Positions 1 through 11,390 of a DNA stretch of 64,000 nucleotides are shown here, in pieces (the stretch's first letter is position 1; each line of letters opens with the position of its first letter). The notes below the pieces were generated by a model. The model did not search any database, had not been told where the DNA came from, and was given only the letters and a program-made list of their open reading frames with translations. Made by a program: the position numbers and the translations under genes. Where the stretch lies: assembly GCA_000934385.1 (NCBI GenBank), contig KN880445.1, positions 62,001 through 126,000 of the forward strand, given 5' to 3'. This DNA is from Cylindrobasidium torrendii FP15055 ss-10 (taxonomy: Eukaryota; Basidiomycota; Agaricomycetes; Agaricales; Physalacriaceae).

Positions 1-340
1 GCCCTCAATCTGTGAACACAATCACACTTGGCACTTCACATTCCGCGATAGCATCCATTCTCGCATTCCGCCCCCCGACATACCCCGTCTGCGCACCACA
101 TCTCCTGAATAAAACTTGGCTTTTTCAGTTTTTCACAAGGTCTCCTAGGAGGAGAAGTCATTTCTCTCATGCGAAACCCGGAGGCTTTGCGATACAAGTG
201 CTCTTGAATTCGCCAAGAGCTTGGCTCCACCCCACTGCCCGCAAGCGTGTATCCCGTCCTTATCATCCGTGCCCTGGCTCTGTACTGTATATGTATCCGA
301 GCCTCACTCCCCTGTCAGGTCCCTCCCATTCCCCTCCTCC
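1..340. other. Upstream region of first permease
   Basis: No coding frame here looks like a protein. The stretch is best read as the promoter and 5' leader of the permease starting at 341. An AT-rich patch near 287-296 could be a weak TATA-like element, but it is not a clear match. Confidence 0.4.
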
Positions 341-2853
341 ATGGACGAGTCAAAGCTAAAGGAGAAGTCGGCGCACTCCTCCGTAGTCAGCGTCGAAGAC
401 AATGCTGCTCATCGTAAGACGGAGTTTTACGACCCAAGCTTGGAATCGAGATGGACACGACTTGGCTTGAATTTGGAGAGCTTCAAGCGCGCGCCTGGTG
501 TTACAGGGTGCGCGCATACTGCCTCTTTGTCAACTACAATTCTCACGCCGACTGCGATTGTAGAACACAGGTCATCTCGGGCCATGCAGATGTCGAGGGC
601 GCACAGGCGGACATGCCACTCCTCCAGCCCAAGATGAAGACCCGTCACTTGAACATGATCGCAGTCGGTAAGCGTTCGTTCAGTTCGCCATAACTTCAGA
701 CGAGCTCAAACTTTACAGGTGGTAGTATCGGTACAGGCCTCTTCGTCAGCTCTGGCGCTGCACTACACAATGGCGGGCCCGCCGGGGTCATCATCGCCTG
801 GATAATCGTCGGTATCATGTTGATCAACGTCACACAGGTGCGTTTACAGTAGCCTTTCCATCGATCCAGACGCTCATCAATGGCACAGGCGCTCGGTGAA
901 ATGTGCATTATTTATCCCGTCTCTGGTGGGTTTTACACCCTCGCGAACCGATTCCTCGACCCGTCCTATGCATTCGCCATGGGGTGGAACTACGTCTTCC
1001 AGTGGGCTGTTGTCCTTCCGTTGGAGATTACTGTGGCAGTCACGACCGTCAACTATTGGGAAGGCGCGCGCAGCGTACATATGGCCGGATGGATTACCGT
1101 TTTTTGGATTGTCATCAGTACGTCATCACACATTGTGTGTCCAATTCGAACTAACTTGTCGTTTAGTCATCGCTAGTCTCTTCGGAACACTGGGCTTTGC
1201 TGAGGAAGAGTTTTGGTCTTCCTGCTTGAAACTTCTTGTCGTGGTGATGTTCATCTTCATCGGAATGTGAGTGTTCATACGTCTACTCGTTAATCTCGTG
1301 TATAACACTCCACCAGCATCTGTATCGCTGGCGGAGGTCCTTCCAGTGGCGAATATAGTGAATACGTCGGAGGGAGATACTGGAGTGAACCTGGAGCATT
1401 CGCGAACGGGTTCAAGGGTGTCTGTGCCGTCTTCGTGACCGGTCAGTGCAATATTGTTTAGCACTTTTCACGTTCACTCAAGAAACTCCAGCCGCATTCT
1501 CGTTTTCGGGCACCGAGCTCGTTGGTCTCGCTGCCAGTGAGACCCCCGACCCCCGCAAGACGATGCCTGGAGCCGTGAAGGGAACATTCTGGCGTGTTGT
1601 AAGTCTGAGACTTGGTTCGACTCGCGGCTATTGATGCATGGCTCCAGACAATCATCTATCTTACTTCACTTACTATAATCGGCCTTCTCGTACCATGGAA
1701 CGACGAGAAGCTTATCGGTGGGTCTGACGCGTCAGCCTCTCCCTTCGTCATCGCCCTCGACCGTGCCAATATCAATGGGTTGAACCGTAAGTTCTCAGGC
1801 TTATCATGAATGAATCCAACTTATATAGGCACCTTCAGACCTTATCAATGTCACCGTCTGCATCTCGGTTCTCTCCATCGGTCTTTCCTGTGTATACGCT
1901 GGCTCTAGAACGCTCACCGCTCTTGCTGAGCAAGGCTTTGCACCGAAACTATTCGCATATGGTTCGTTGCGGGCCTGCAGAGATGTTTGCAAGATGCTCA
2001 CCGAGAAATTTTCCAGTCGACAAGTCTTCTCGCCCCATTTGGTCGTTGGCCGCCATCCTCATCTTTGGTGTAATTGCATATGTCAACTGCGCGTCTGGGA
2101 CCACAGGAGACGACGTCTGTGCGTTGCTGCAACGCCGCTTGAAGGGAAATGTTCTGATGAACTTCATATTTAGTCGCCTGGCTGCTAGCCCTTTCCGGTC
2201 TCTCCACCCTCTTTACATGGGGCTCGGTCTGCTTGTGCCAGTACGTCCACCATCACTTCCCATCCCACTATTCAAACCAAAGACACTAGCATACGATTCC
2301 GGGCGGCCTGGAAAGCACAGGGCCACTCGATTGAAGAATTGCCTTACCAGGCCATCGGTGGCACCTACGGCTCGTGGCTCGGCGTCATCCTCATTGTTCT
2401 CGTTCTGATCGCCCAGTTCTACGTCGCCATATGGCCGATCGGCGACTCTGTGAGTGGGACGGCAGCCGCAGAGTCTTTCTTCAGTACGTCTGGCCGTGGT
2501 GTGTGCTTTGAGTATAGTTTCCTGACTGAGTCTTTGTAGAGGCCTACTTGGCCGTGCCTGTCATGATTTTGTTCTGGATTGTCGGGTACCTTTGGAAGAA
2601 ACAGCGTCCCAAGCGCGCGTCCGAAATTGACCTAGATGTGCGTGTTTGTCCGACGAGTCGTACTCTTGTGCTAATGTGAAATGTCGCAGTCGGGTCGCAA
2701 GTCTTGGCTTACGGTGGAAGAGATGCGTGCTGTGAGTGTAGACCTGGGTCGACATGTCTTTTCGTGTGCTAACATTGAACGTTTCAGTACCGTGCTGAGC
2801 GCGCTACTGCGCCTCTGTATATTAGGGTGTACCGCCTGCTGTTTTCGAACTAA
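341..2853 (+). CDS. Amino acid permease, tandem copy 1
   Basis: Plasma-membrane amino acid/proton symporter of the yeast amino acid transporter family (APC superfamily). After a hydrophilic N-terminus, the spliced frames give the family hallmark GGSIGTGLFVSSG (first helix, about 719 on), then GEMCIIYPVSGGFYT, FAMGWNYVFQW, a GTELVGLAASE-type segment and LPYQAIGGTYGSWLG, ending in YRLLFSN. Every exon joins in phase through short GT-AG introns, so the gene looks intact, with roughly 560-580 residues and about 14 introns. The first intron (508-563) interrupts the hydrophilic N-terminus and is absent from copy 2; the second is 668-718. The ATG at 341 is chosen because it aligns with the start of the tandem copy. 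Substrate specificity cannot be read from the sequence; a broad-range amino acid permease is likely. Confidence 0.93.
508..563 (+). other. Copy-specific intron of permease 1
   Basis: A phase-2 GT-AG intron inferred by joining the frame ending KRAPGVTG to the frame beginning TQVISGHAD. The matching stretch of the neighbouring copy is continuous coding sequence, so this intron was gained in copy 1 or lost from copy 2. Confidence 0.7.
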
Positions 2854-3551
2854 TACATAGTAGGTTGGTGAGTTGTTGTTAATCTATATTTAAAAGCTTG
2901 TTCTCGTGGGCGCCAGCCTTGACAATGGTAGCGAAGACGGCTGTTCCCCAACGGTGAAGGAAGGAGAGCGCCGCGCCCAAGTGACACGCGTTGCCCGACG
3001 AACCTCTTGGCTTCATGAGGTTCTGCTCGGTCCTACCCAATGGGTTCGTGGTTTGGAATGTGCAACTAGGTGCCCTGCAGACTTCCATTGTGTCAATGAG
3101 CGGTAAAGGCAAGTGCTTATGTACTCTAACTAAGAGGCGAGTCCGACTATTCCCGACTCGGCCGTGGCAAAGGATGGAGGGTGCCAAGGTGGCTGTCCAG
3201 GTCATGCCAACTGTGTAAAACGTTGATCCCACTATTTTGACTCCTTTTCCGCTGTCGGCTGACCTTGCTCGTGATGGCTTCGAGTTGCTCGCAAAACAGA
3301 CGGAAAGTCGGAGGATGGCTGAACACTGGCTGAGGACTGTAGGTGGGGGAGCTCGAGGGCCAGTTTGTCGCGGCGCGTCTACGCCGTGTGAGCGACCCCG
3401 TGCTGTGCTAGGACTTCCATGTGGTGTTGTTATCAGCTTATCTCGGACGCTGTATAAAATATATCCACACTCCACTGCTCCCGGAGCGTTAAAAGCAGGG
3501 CTTAGCAGTAATGTGCGTCATTATTTCTCTCCCTCCCTCCCTTCGTCCATC
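2854..3551. other. Intergenic region between tandem permeases
   Basis: Spacer of about 700 bases. Open frames on both strands have no recognisable domain and do not continue as spliced exons. It holds the 3' end of copy 1 and the promoter of copy 2, including a TATA box near 3453. I see no repeat of copy 1 coding sequence in it. Confidence 0.5.
3453..3460 (+). promoter_or_regulatory. TATA box of permease copy 2
   Basis: The element TATAAAAT lies about 95 bases upstream of the ATG at 3552, a normal distance for a fungal core promoter. Assigned from motif and position only. Confidence 0.55.
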
Positions 3552-5981
3552 ATGGACTCGAAAGACGAGAAAACACCGGTCACGACCGTCACAAGCAAGG
3601 AGACCCAGTCGGCCATCTTCTGGGATCCCAAGCAGGAATCAGTATGGACGAGAGTCGGCCTTACACCGGAGAGTTTCAAGCGCGCCCCCGCCACCGCGAA
3701 CAAGCAGATGGTCGCTGGGAACGCAGACCACGACGTCGAGGCCGACTCGCCTCGTCTGCAGCCCAAGATGAAGAAGCGCCATTTGAACATGATTGCAGTC
3801 GGTGCGTCGCTTGTATGACTCCGCCGCCGCCCCGCTCACTCTTGAACCAGGCGGCAGCATTGGCACAGGTCTCTTTGTCAGCTCTGGATCAGCGCTGCAC
3901 AACGGCGGCCCCGCCGCGCTCATCATTGCCTGGTCAATCATAGGTCTCATGTTGATCAATGTAACACAGGTGCGTGCATTCCATCAATCCCGTGCTTCCA
4001 TGGCCATGCTCAACTCCACCCACAGGCACTGGGCGAAATGTGCATCATGTACCCTGTCTCTGGTGGTTTCTATACCCTCTCTGCCCGCTTCCTAGACCCT
4101 TCGTTCGCCTTTGCAATGGGCTGGAACTATGTCTTCCAATGGCTCGTCACCCTCCCCCTCGAAATCACTGTCGCAGTCACAACCGTGAATTATTGGCCAA
4201 ATTCTGTCCCCACCGCCGCATGGATCACAATATTCTGGCTTCTCATCAGTAAGCTGTCCGTGTAATTTTTCGCCGTCGGGTTGGCTTATTTTCCCTCCGC
4301 AAGCCATTATTAGTCTTTTCGGCACTCTCGGCTTTGCTGAGGAGGAATTCTGGTCTTCATGTCTAAAGCTGCTCGTCGTAATCATCTTCATCTTCGTCGG
4401 CATGTAAGGCCATATCCCTCTCCGCCGTCTTACTTCCACTGACGGTCATCGTAGCATTTGCGCCGCGGGTGGAGGTCCGTCCAGTGGCGAGTTTGGAACG
4501 TATCTGGGAGGCAAGAATTGGAGTGACCCAGGCGCCTTTGCCAATGGCTTCAAAGGTGTCTGCGCTGTCTTTGTCACTGCAGCCTTCTCCTTCTGTGCGT
4601 TCACATCTTCCAGTATCTCTGCCATACTCATCCACATCTAGCTGGTACCGAACTTATCGGTTTGGCTGCCAGTGAGACGCCTGACCCCCGTGGAACTATG
4701 CCAGGTGCTGTCAAGGGCACCTTCTGGCGTGTTGTGCGTTGCTTTTCATATCAGCTAGTCCCCACTCTAATGTGGACACTCAGACCATTATCTACATCAC
4801 CACTATGACCATTATCGGCATCCTTGTCCCATGGAACAACGAGAAGCTCATCGGTGGCAGTGGCAGCAGCGCCTCGCCTTTCGTCATTGCCCTCGACCTG
4901 GCCAACATCAGCGGTCTCAACCGTGCGTTTACCACAGGAACAAGCTCAGTATAACTCAATACCTCTCCAGATCTTGTCAATGTGACCATCTGTATCTCGG
5001 TGTTATCCATCGGGCTGTCCTGTGTATATGCGGGATCCCGTACATTGACCGCACTCGCCGAGCAGCACTATGCTCCGAGATTCTTCACCTATGGTTAGTT
5101 ATATCGAGTCATTCCCATCGCAGCGGCCCTAACATCGATTTTTTTCAGTCGACAAGTCTTCTCGTCCGTTGGCCTCATTGGGCATCTGCCTCATCTTTGG
5201 TGCAATCGCATATGTCAACTGCGCTCCCGGTGCGACGGGCGACAACGTCTGTGAGTAGATAGATATATCTGACTAAACGCGACGGCTCGCTCATTCTCTC
5301 AGTCAACTGGCTCCTCGCGCTTTCAGGTCTTTCGACATTATTTACCTGGTTATCCATCTGCCTATGCCAGTGAGTCCCTCCTTTCCCGGAAAAGACGATC
5401 GCGGACTAATGCCTTCATCCAGCATTCGTTTCCGTGCGGCATGGATCGCACAGGGACACTCGCTCGAGGAGCTGCCATACCAGGCTCTCGGCGGTGTATA
5501 CGGCTCCTGGCTCGGTGTCATTCTCATCGTCCTTGTGCTTATCGCACAATTCTACGTCGCTATCTGGCCTCTCGGCGACCCAGTACACGGTCTTGAAGCA
5601 GCTGACTCGTTCTTCAGTGCGTCTTTTCCCCCATCCCTTTTCCGACGGATTTTGCTGACCCATCATACAGAGGCATACCTTGCTGTACCTGTTATGATTT
5701 CTTTCTGGATTGGCGGATATTTGTGGAAGCGCGTCTACCCCAAGAGGGCGTCTGACATCGATCTAGACGTGAGAATTTGTTTCCCGCTTGCATTGGCCTC
5801 GAACTGACGACCACTACCAGTCTGGACGGAGATCTTGGCTTACTGTGGAGGATATGCGTGCAGTATGTCCTCTTCTCAATCCCTTCGTCAACCCTTGCTC
5901 ACTTATTCTCTTTAGTATCGTGCGGAGCGCGCACTGGCCCCCGGGCATGTCAAGTTATACCGCTTGTTGTTCTCGAACTAG
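3552..5981 (+). CDS. Amino acid permease, tandem copy 2
   Basis: Close paralog of the upstream permease, in direct tandem about 700 bases downstream. It has the same order of landmarks: LQPKMKKRHLNMIAVG, GGSIGTGLFVSSGSALHNGG, GEMCIMYPVSGGFYTL, FAMGWNYVFQW, NHLVNVTICISVLSIGLSC, VDKSSRPL, LPYQALGGVYGSWLG and the C-terminal RLLFSN. About 13 short introns sit at positions matching copy 1, except that the N-terminal intron of copy 1 is missing. All splice phases join, so the gene appears functional. Predicted role is proton-coupled amino acid uptake at the plasma membrane. The N-terminal cytoplasmic tails of the two copies have diverged, while transmembrane blocks stay close, which may reflect different regulation or turnover. 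Confidence 0.94.
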
Positions 5982-6064
5982 TTCTACCTGTAGCATACCA
6001 TTGTCTGTAACTTTGCATTATCTCATCATCTCAATCGGCATTCTTAAACATCATCTCTCGCGTC

Positions 6065-7291
6065 ATGCAGTGGTTGACTCAAAGACCACAGGAATGGTGG
6101 CCCGACGAGGAGGAATGGAATCGTAGGACCGTGGTCGATCATCACGTGCCCACTGCTATTGTATTTGGGGCTCGCGTTATTGTCCCGCCCACGCGTGTTT
6201 ATTGTAAGTTTGCGTTCCTTGCTTCGAAGCATGCTTCTTTTCTTTTTGTTGGGACTCGTTATATATGTTGCAAGCTTGGATGACTGCCTGTCGTGGACCT
6301 TTCATCAGGCCTCGAGTTTCTCTCACTTATCTCAACCCTCATGGCTGTCGTCGTCCTTCCCCCTCCCACGACCAACTGGCTCACCGCGCATGAGCGCTCA
6401 AAGCTTCGTCGTAAGACTCGGAAGCTCGGGCAGCTTCTGGGATACATGCCCCATATCGTTGACGAGGGTATGCAGCCATAGTATATGGCGCACATCCAAT
6501 CAGCTAATTAAATCACCACAGACCGCATCACCCATACCTACGAGCCCAAGCGGCTTCACGAGCTAGATCTATCCCGGAGCGCGCCGTCTTCGAGACCGTC
6601 CACTGCAGGCTCCACTTACTCTGGCTCGTCTACCAAGTTATCATCCACCCATCGCACGGCGTACTTATCGACATGGAGCCATAAACGCCGTACGCTATCG
6701 TATGACGATCGTCTCAGTGTGGGTCCGCCGCTTCTGCAGGTGCACCACCCCGACGCCAATCGTCTGTCTTGTCTTTCCACTACGTCGACGGAGGAAGAGA
6801 AGGTAGTGCCAGCGGGACCAGTCAATGCGAACACTATGCGCCGCCAGAAGATGGACAAATTGAGGCGTGTCCTGGGCGACGATGTTCCTCCCAAGCTCGT
6901 CTTCAAGCGTTCGCGCTATGCCACTGTCGGAATCCAGGTCGATGATCTCGAGTCCGACGTCTCCGACTCCGATTTGGATTCGGAGAGTGCGGTGTCGCCG
7001 ACGTCCAGCTTGGAAACATACGTGGATTCGGATGTCGAGGAGGAGAAGGAGCTTCCACCGGTCCCACGAGCAACGAGCCCAAGAGACTCCCTGCTAGTGC
7101 CGACAGCGCACAAGGCGCGGCGCACGAGTTCTATCAAGCGCAAGCCTGTACCAAAGATGGAACTGCCGCCCCCACCGACGCCGCAGATGGACATCGACGA
7201 GCTCGAGCGTGCGGTCGACGCCGACATTCGCAGGCTATTTGATATCATCGAGGAGGAGTGCAAGGCTTTGCGAAACGGTGGGACCCACTGA
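6065..7291 (+). CDS. Orphan protein, Trp-rich N-terminus
   Basis: Not recognised. Three exons join in phase: 6065-6203, a second from about 6309 to 6467 after an acceptor in ttcatcag, and 6522-7291. The N-terminus is rich in Trp and acidic residues (QWLTQRPQEWWPDEEEW) and is followed by one hydrophobic segment around LEFLSLISTLMAVVVLPPP, possibly a single membrane helix. The rest is hydrophilic: a basic patch (HERSKLRRKTRKLG), Ser/Thr-rich stretches, an acidic Asp/Ser run near 6950-7050 and a proline-rich segment (KMELPPPPTPQ) before a C-terminal acidic helix. Length is about 355 residues. The start is the first ATG after an upstream stop and gives the only consistent splice phase. A membrane-tethered regulatory or scaffold protein is possible, but nothing shows its function. 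Confidence 0.7.
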
Positions 7292-7586
7292 GAACACTGG
7301 TCAACTGAATGAACTATGAATATGGCCTGGTGCTCAAACTGTTACTTACTACGACATGATCTTTTTATCTTTTGTTTAGTATAATAGCCTGTGTATCTTT
7401 AGTCAAATAGTATATTAGATGAATTTTCTTGTTTCAAATGAGCAGAGAGTGTGAAGAGATACATTGAAAGTGTCCATAGAAGTACGTGATGGGTGACATG
7501 GCCGAGTCCAAAGTTCTAGTATACATGCAGTAGAATGTCGTTGATGAGTCTAAAATGTGCTCGTGTTCAATAGCCGTGATGAAAGT

Positions 7587-8285
7587 CTACAGGCACTGTC
7601 CTTGATACAGCGTGTATCCATACAGGCAAGAATCTGTGGAGCAAATGAATACCAGAGAACGAGGGTGGGAGATAGAGACGGACTTACGATTGGTGCAATG
7701 GCCGAGGGTACATGTAGCGCCCTTGACCCCTTCCTCGTCCATGCAAGCACCGCCGCGCCCCAGAGCAGCGCATCCACCACAATTGTCTACATCGTACATC
7801 GTGGCGACACAGTCGTACCCCTGCTCGGGATCGTTCGCGCTCAGTGGGCATGGCTCATATCCCTCCGGGCACGAATACACCTGCACATTAGAATGTCAGA
7901 ACTCCAGCAGTTCTCGTATTGAAGAACGACTCACAACATCACCGATGGCCACCTGCTGGAGGGTACGGCGTGAAGGAGTCACAGAAGACTCGCTACGTTT
8001 GTATTGAGGGTCTTGGGAAGGTGTTGCGCCGCGAGCCGCGTATTTTGGGGTCCCAGAGGGCTCGTTTCGCCGTGCGTACTGGGGAGTACCGGATGGTTCG
8101 CCTCGTCGAGCATATGCTGGTGTGCCAGAAGGCTCATAGCCCCGCGCCATGTAATTGGGCGTCCCGGATGGCTCGACGCCGCGCGCTACATATGCAGGCA
8201 GGTTCGAAGGGGAAGCGTCGCTCGTCGTTGCTATTGCAGAAGAAATCGCGCCGGCGAAGAGAACGAGCTTGTTGAGAGAAACCAT
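7587..8285 (-). CDS. PriA/CPL1-like secreted protein with dibasic repeats
   Basis: Small secreted protein of 196 residues from three exons: 7935-8285, 7688-7880 and 7587-7633. Exon lengths sum to an exact reading frame. Residues 1-19 (MVSLNKLVLFAGAISSAIA) form a signal peptide. Residues 34-97 hold five units of consensus AR(G/R)xEPSGTPxY, several separated by RR or KR. The C-terminal 79 residues carry ten cysteines in the pattern of the fungal PriA/CPL1-like domain, including YSCPEGYEPCPL, the NCGGC core and a final cysteine two residues from the stop. In this family priA of Lentinula is known as a gene of fruit-body primordia and Cpl1 of Cryptococcus as a secreted protein. The ATG at 8285 is used instead of the GTG nine bases upstream. 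The repeats resemble Kex2-processed precursors; that is inference. Confidence 0.9.
7995..8177 (-). repeat. Tandem 12-13-codon repeats in PriA-like gene
   Basis: About five imperfect units encode (G/R)xEPSGTPxY followed by A-R-G, A-R-R or K-R. The three central units are the most alike; the last (ATPSQDPQY) has drifted. The units sit between signal peptide and cysteine-rich domain. Confidence 0.85.
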
Positions 8286-8376
8286 AGTAGACACAAGGCA
8301 GTCCTAGAAGAATGGGAAGGAAAAGACTTGATGGGACGATGGGAAAGAGAGGACCTAGTATTCGACAATGTGGCCC

Positions 8377-8384
8377 TTTTATAA
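8377..8384 (-). promoter_or_regulatory. TATA box of PriA-like gene
   Basis: Read on the minus strand this is TTATAAAA, about 92-99 bases upstream of the ATG at 8285. A clean element of this kind suits a strongly and conditionally expressed secreted-protein gene. Confidence 0.6.
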
Positions 8385-8385
8385 G

Positions 8386-9454
8386 TCGCCCGGGGTGTTC
8401 TAGATTAGAACACCATTAGGCAGTAGCTCTTCTACCTTGTAACATTCACACTGCCATCTATACGGAACCTCGCGGTTCGGCTTGGGCAAGCCGCCAGGAC
8501 CATGCTACGTTTGGGGGATGTGATATTTCCAGTTGTGCGGGTGTTTGTCAATGTCATGGTACTGTGTCACAATGTCATGGTACTGTGTCTTTGAGTGAAC
8601 TCGGGCGTGTTCTCATGACTAGTGCTCATAGAAAACAGAGGCTCTACCGAGCGATATGTGTAGTGTTCAATCGCCATGAAAAGCAGCATAGTGTTTGAGG
8701 CCTTGCTTAACGCAGTCGCGCATATGGCGGACCCACTGCCTATGCACTGCCTTGAGCTGGCGGGAGTGCTTTGTTCCTCGGGTGTCGCGCTACGGCCAGA
8801 GTCGGTCGGGGTTTTGCATAGATCTGTATCCCTGCAGGTCAGCACAAGGGGGCGTATACTCGCCACAATACCGTATAATCTCGACTTGTGGGCAGCTAGT
8901 GGAGCAGAATTTACGTGAAGGTTGTTGTATACCACGACGGAAGACATAAACTCCTATGAAATAGGTCGCGTAGAATTGTTAGAGGCCGAGTCCTCATGGT
9001 GGTACAACAACGAGGTGTGAACAGGCCGGCGATCACGATCAATTACTTATGATGCTCCAAGTGTGCCACAGCAGCAAAGGCGTCTTGGGACATCTGTCCC
9101 CTACGGCCACACACGTTCCCTAACCTCACCTTCAGCACACACATAAGCCCAGAACCGCTTGGTCGAGAAGGAAATCCGGAGAAGTCTGCATTGCCCGTGC
9201 GTCAGCTCATTCTGGGCCACTGTCAGTCGGAAATGTGGTCTGATTTTGGTACTCGAAACAAATGCAATGTACATACATACAACATACAACATACACGATG
9301 GGCTGGTCCGATAATGCTACATACAACAGTGAAAGATACATGGGTGGGATGGATATGCTGCACGACAGGGAGATGAGATAAATATTGCGCAAAAGTCAAT
9401 GGGGTAGATGAATGTCCATGGTGAGGGTATATTCCGGGAAAAGAGCAAGGTCAA
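8386..9454. other. Intergenic region
   Basis: No supported gene. It contains a 21-base tandem duplication at 8550-8590 and short stop-interrupted frames. One minus-strand frame near 8790-8980 is briefly cysteine-rich but I could not join it into a gene. Lies between the PriA-like promoter and the 3' end of the minus-strand orphan gene at 9455. Confidence 0.4.
8550..8590. repeat. 21-base tandem duplication
   Basis: Two adjacent copies of AATGTCATGGTACTGTGTC, with one extra base pair each setting a period of 21. It is about 265 bases upstream of the PriA-like start and non-coding as far as I can see. Confidence 0.8.
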
Positions 9455-9871
9455 TCACCGCTGCAGCGCGTCGCGGATGCGTCGGCGCGCCCGGAATAGC
9501 TTGACATGGATGGTGAATGAAGCGAGCTGGAGCGTCCGCTTTACGTTCCAGCCCTCGCGCTTGGCAGCGACCTGTGTTACGCTCTCCTCTGTCGCCGTGT
9601 CCCGCTCCTCCTCATCGTCGTGTTCGGAGTAGTCAAAGGAGCTGAGGCCATATCCAAGATAGGCTGCCGCTGCGCTGGATGGGATGATGGGTGATGCAGA
9701 GAGCGAACGGGGTGTGATTGGCGGTGATAGTTTTGATTCGTCTCTGAGGACGGGGAAGACATGGTAGTCTGGGTCGTGGCTAATGCCATCGTCGTCGATG
9801 TAGATGCGACTCTGCGCCAGCTTGGAGCAGTACGAGGGGTCGAGGACGATGCGAGATGTATCGCCTTTCAT
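9455..9871 (-). CDS. Small orphan protein
   Basis: Uninterrupted reading frame of 138 residues. It begins MKGDTSRIVLDPSYC, has an Ile/Asp-rich stretch (SRIYIDDDGISHDPDYH), a Pro/Ser-rich middle and a strongly acidic patch (SEHDDEEERDTATEES). It ends in a basic amphipathic tail (HVKLFRARRRIRDALQR). No signal peptide or clear membrane helix is visible. A TATA box lies 65-70 bases upstream of the ATG, and codon content resembles neighbouring genes, which supports a real gene. I do not recognise the family. The basic C-terminus could bind membrane or nucleic acid, but that is a guess. Confidence 0.65.
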   Translation of the reverse strand: MKGDTSRIVLDPSYCSKLAQSRIYIDDDGISHDPDYHVFPVLRDESKLSPPITPRSLSASPIIPSSAAAAYLGYGLSSFDYSEHDDEEERDTATEESVTQVAAKREGWNVKRTLQLASFTIHVKLFRARRRIRDALQR

Positions 9872-9935
9872 AGTGATAGTGGGATGATGAAGGAAAGGGG
9901 GTCACGGGCGAAATTTTCCTCGAGAGCCTGAAGAC

Positions 9936-9941
9936 TTTATA
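9936..9941 (-). promoter_or_regulatory. TATA box of small orphan gene
   Basis: TATAAA on the minus strand, 65-70 bases upstream of the ATG at 9871. Confidence 0.55.
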
Positions 9942-11390
9942 GAAAAGCCGATGAAAGGATGTTTAAGATGCGGATATATCGGAACGGGGGTAGTTAGGCA
10001 AGGGACAAGCAAAAATTTCGGCGAGTGTGTTGGAATCACCGCCTCATGGCTCCTTATGCCTCTTTGAACACCTGGGGGGCTATCTGAAGGGGCGCCGTCC
10101 ACGCCGCCCCTATGAAATCAGTCCACTTCACCCTGGCCTACTTCCAAAGATGGAGGGAGTGCCCGGCTAGAACGTCCTCGAGGATTAGATCATGTACATA
10201 TCATAGGTCAATCGCGGCGCGGTCTGCGCCTGTTGTGCTTTTCGAAGAGATTATCTTGCCATCTTGGATTCGCACTGCCTTCGGTGAAGGGTTCAGTTGT
10301 ATGTCTCTTTGTCGCTGTCCTAGACCAGAGGATCCTATCCGCGCGTAGACCATGATGTTGGTGAGGTATCACTTCCAAAGACAGAGAACATGCTGCATAA
10401 ACAGATGCTTGTTTATCAGTCAGCTGAGAGCGAAATGTACGCAGTGAGAGTATGCAAGTCCAGAGTGCACTAGTTATGAAATGGCCCTAGTAGGCCTATA
10501 GTTCACAGTAGCTGCTACCCAGTAGTACATTCGTTCGAGAACGGTCAGGCCGCCAAGCTGTTTGATATCGTCGGTAGCCGCAGAGATGCAGTCGCTCGCT
10601 CGGAGACCTGCGAGACGTCGGTGGTTGACCGGAATGCGCAGGTATTTCCAGGGTATTTCGCGAGACATTACTGTGCAAAACGTGTATGGCGTCAGTGAGA
10701 AATTGAAAGCTGTCTCAATGCGCGGGTAATCTCAAGCGTGGCTGCGCAGCCTCCCGGAAGATCGGACCGAAATCGCGGACCATCCACTGCAGTGGTTGCA
10801 TGGGCGTCCATTATTTATCTTGGGAGCGGGGCAGTTTAATTCTTGAGAATTTTTGCGTATACTTCCACGCTATGTTTCTGCGATCTTCGTGAGCGGGATA
10901 GGAGTCTTGTCGAAGCCAAAGGTCGCGACGTTCATTGATCGCTCTGACTTCGCTGCCTACGTGGTGGTGTCAAGGTAGTCATGGATGTTGACCCAGTCAC
11001 AAAGGGGTTGAAATAAATATTTTCCACTTCCCTTTGCGAAGAAAGTCCCAATTCGTGAAAGCCCTCACAAGAGAGGTATAGTAGAATTACTGTATCCCTT
11101 CTTAGTTGATATCATCCGAATATCTAGTAAGCCTTATCCTTGGTAGGATTCAATCTAATTTTCATGCGCTGAAAACCTCACTTGAAGTGGTAGTGGTATT
11201 AGTATGACAAGACGGTCGACATTTTAACAATGGGCTCACGTGATTAGCCGGACATTGATCTTTGGAATCAGATGGATCGAACAATTCCACGAGGGTGTTT
11301 GTTTTCATCGACCCTGTGTCACAGTTGTAGGGTGTCACGGTTTGATTCTGTGACATTCCATCTTCGACCATCAGCACCACTATCGCCACC
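9942..11390. other. Intergenic region upstream of family gene A
   Basis: About 1.4 kb without a supported gene; open frames are short and unconnected. The right end holds the promoter of gene A, with a CACGTG palindrome and a GTGATTAG motif near 11236-11249. Confidence 0.45.
11240..11249 (+). promoter_or_regulatory. Shared upstream motif of gene A
   Basis: GTGATTAGCC, overlapping a CACGTG palindrome (11237-11242), 142-151 bases upstream of the ATG of gene A. Related sequences sit at similar distances upstream of paralogs B and C. The match is by eye and the factor is unknown. Confidence 0.35.

Noticed and set aside
2879..3475. A 198-residue minus-strand frame in the permease spacer
   Set aside because: Composition is random-looking, no domain or splice partners, and it overlaps the promoter of copy 2.
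8567..8947. A 126-residue minus-strand frame and a nearby Cys-rich alternative frame
   Set aside because: The Cys-rich stretch hits stops and I could not find splice sites joining it into a gene.
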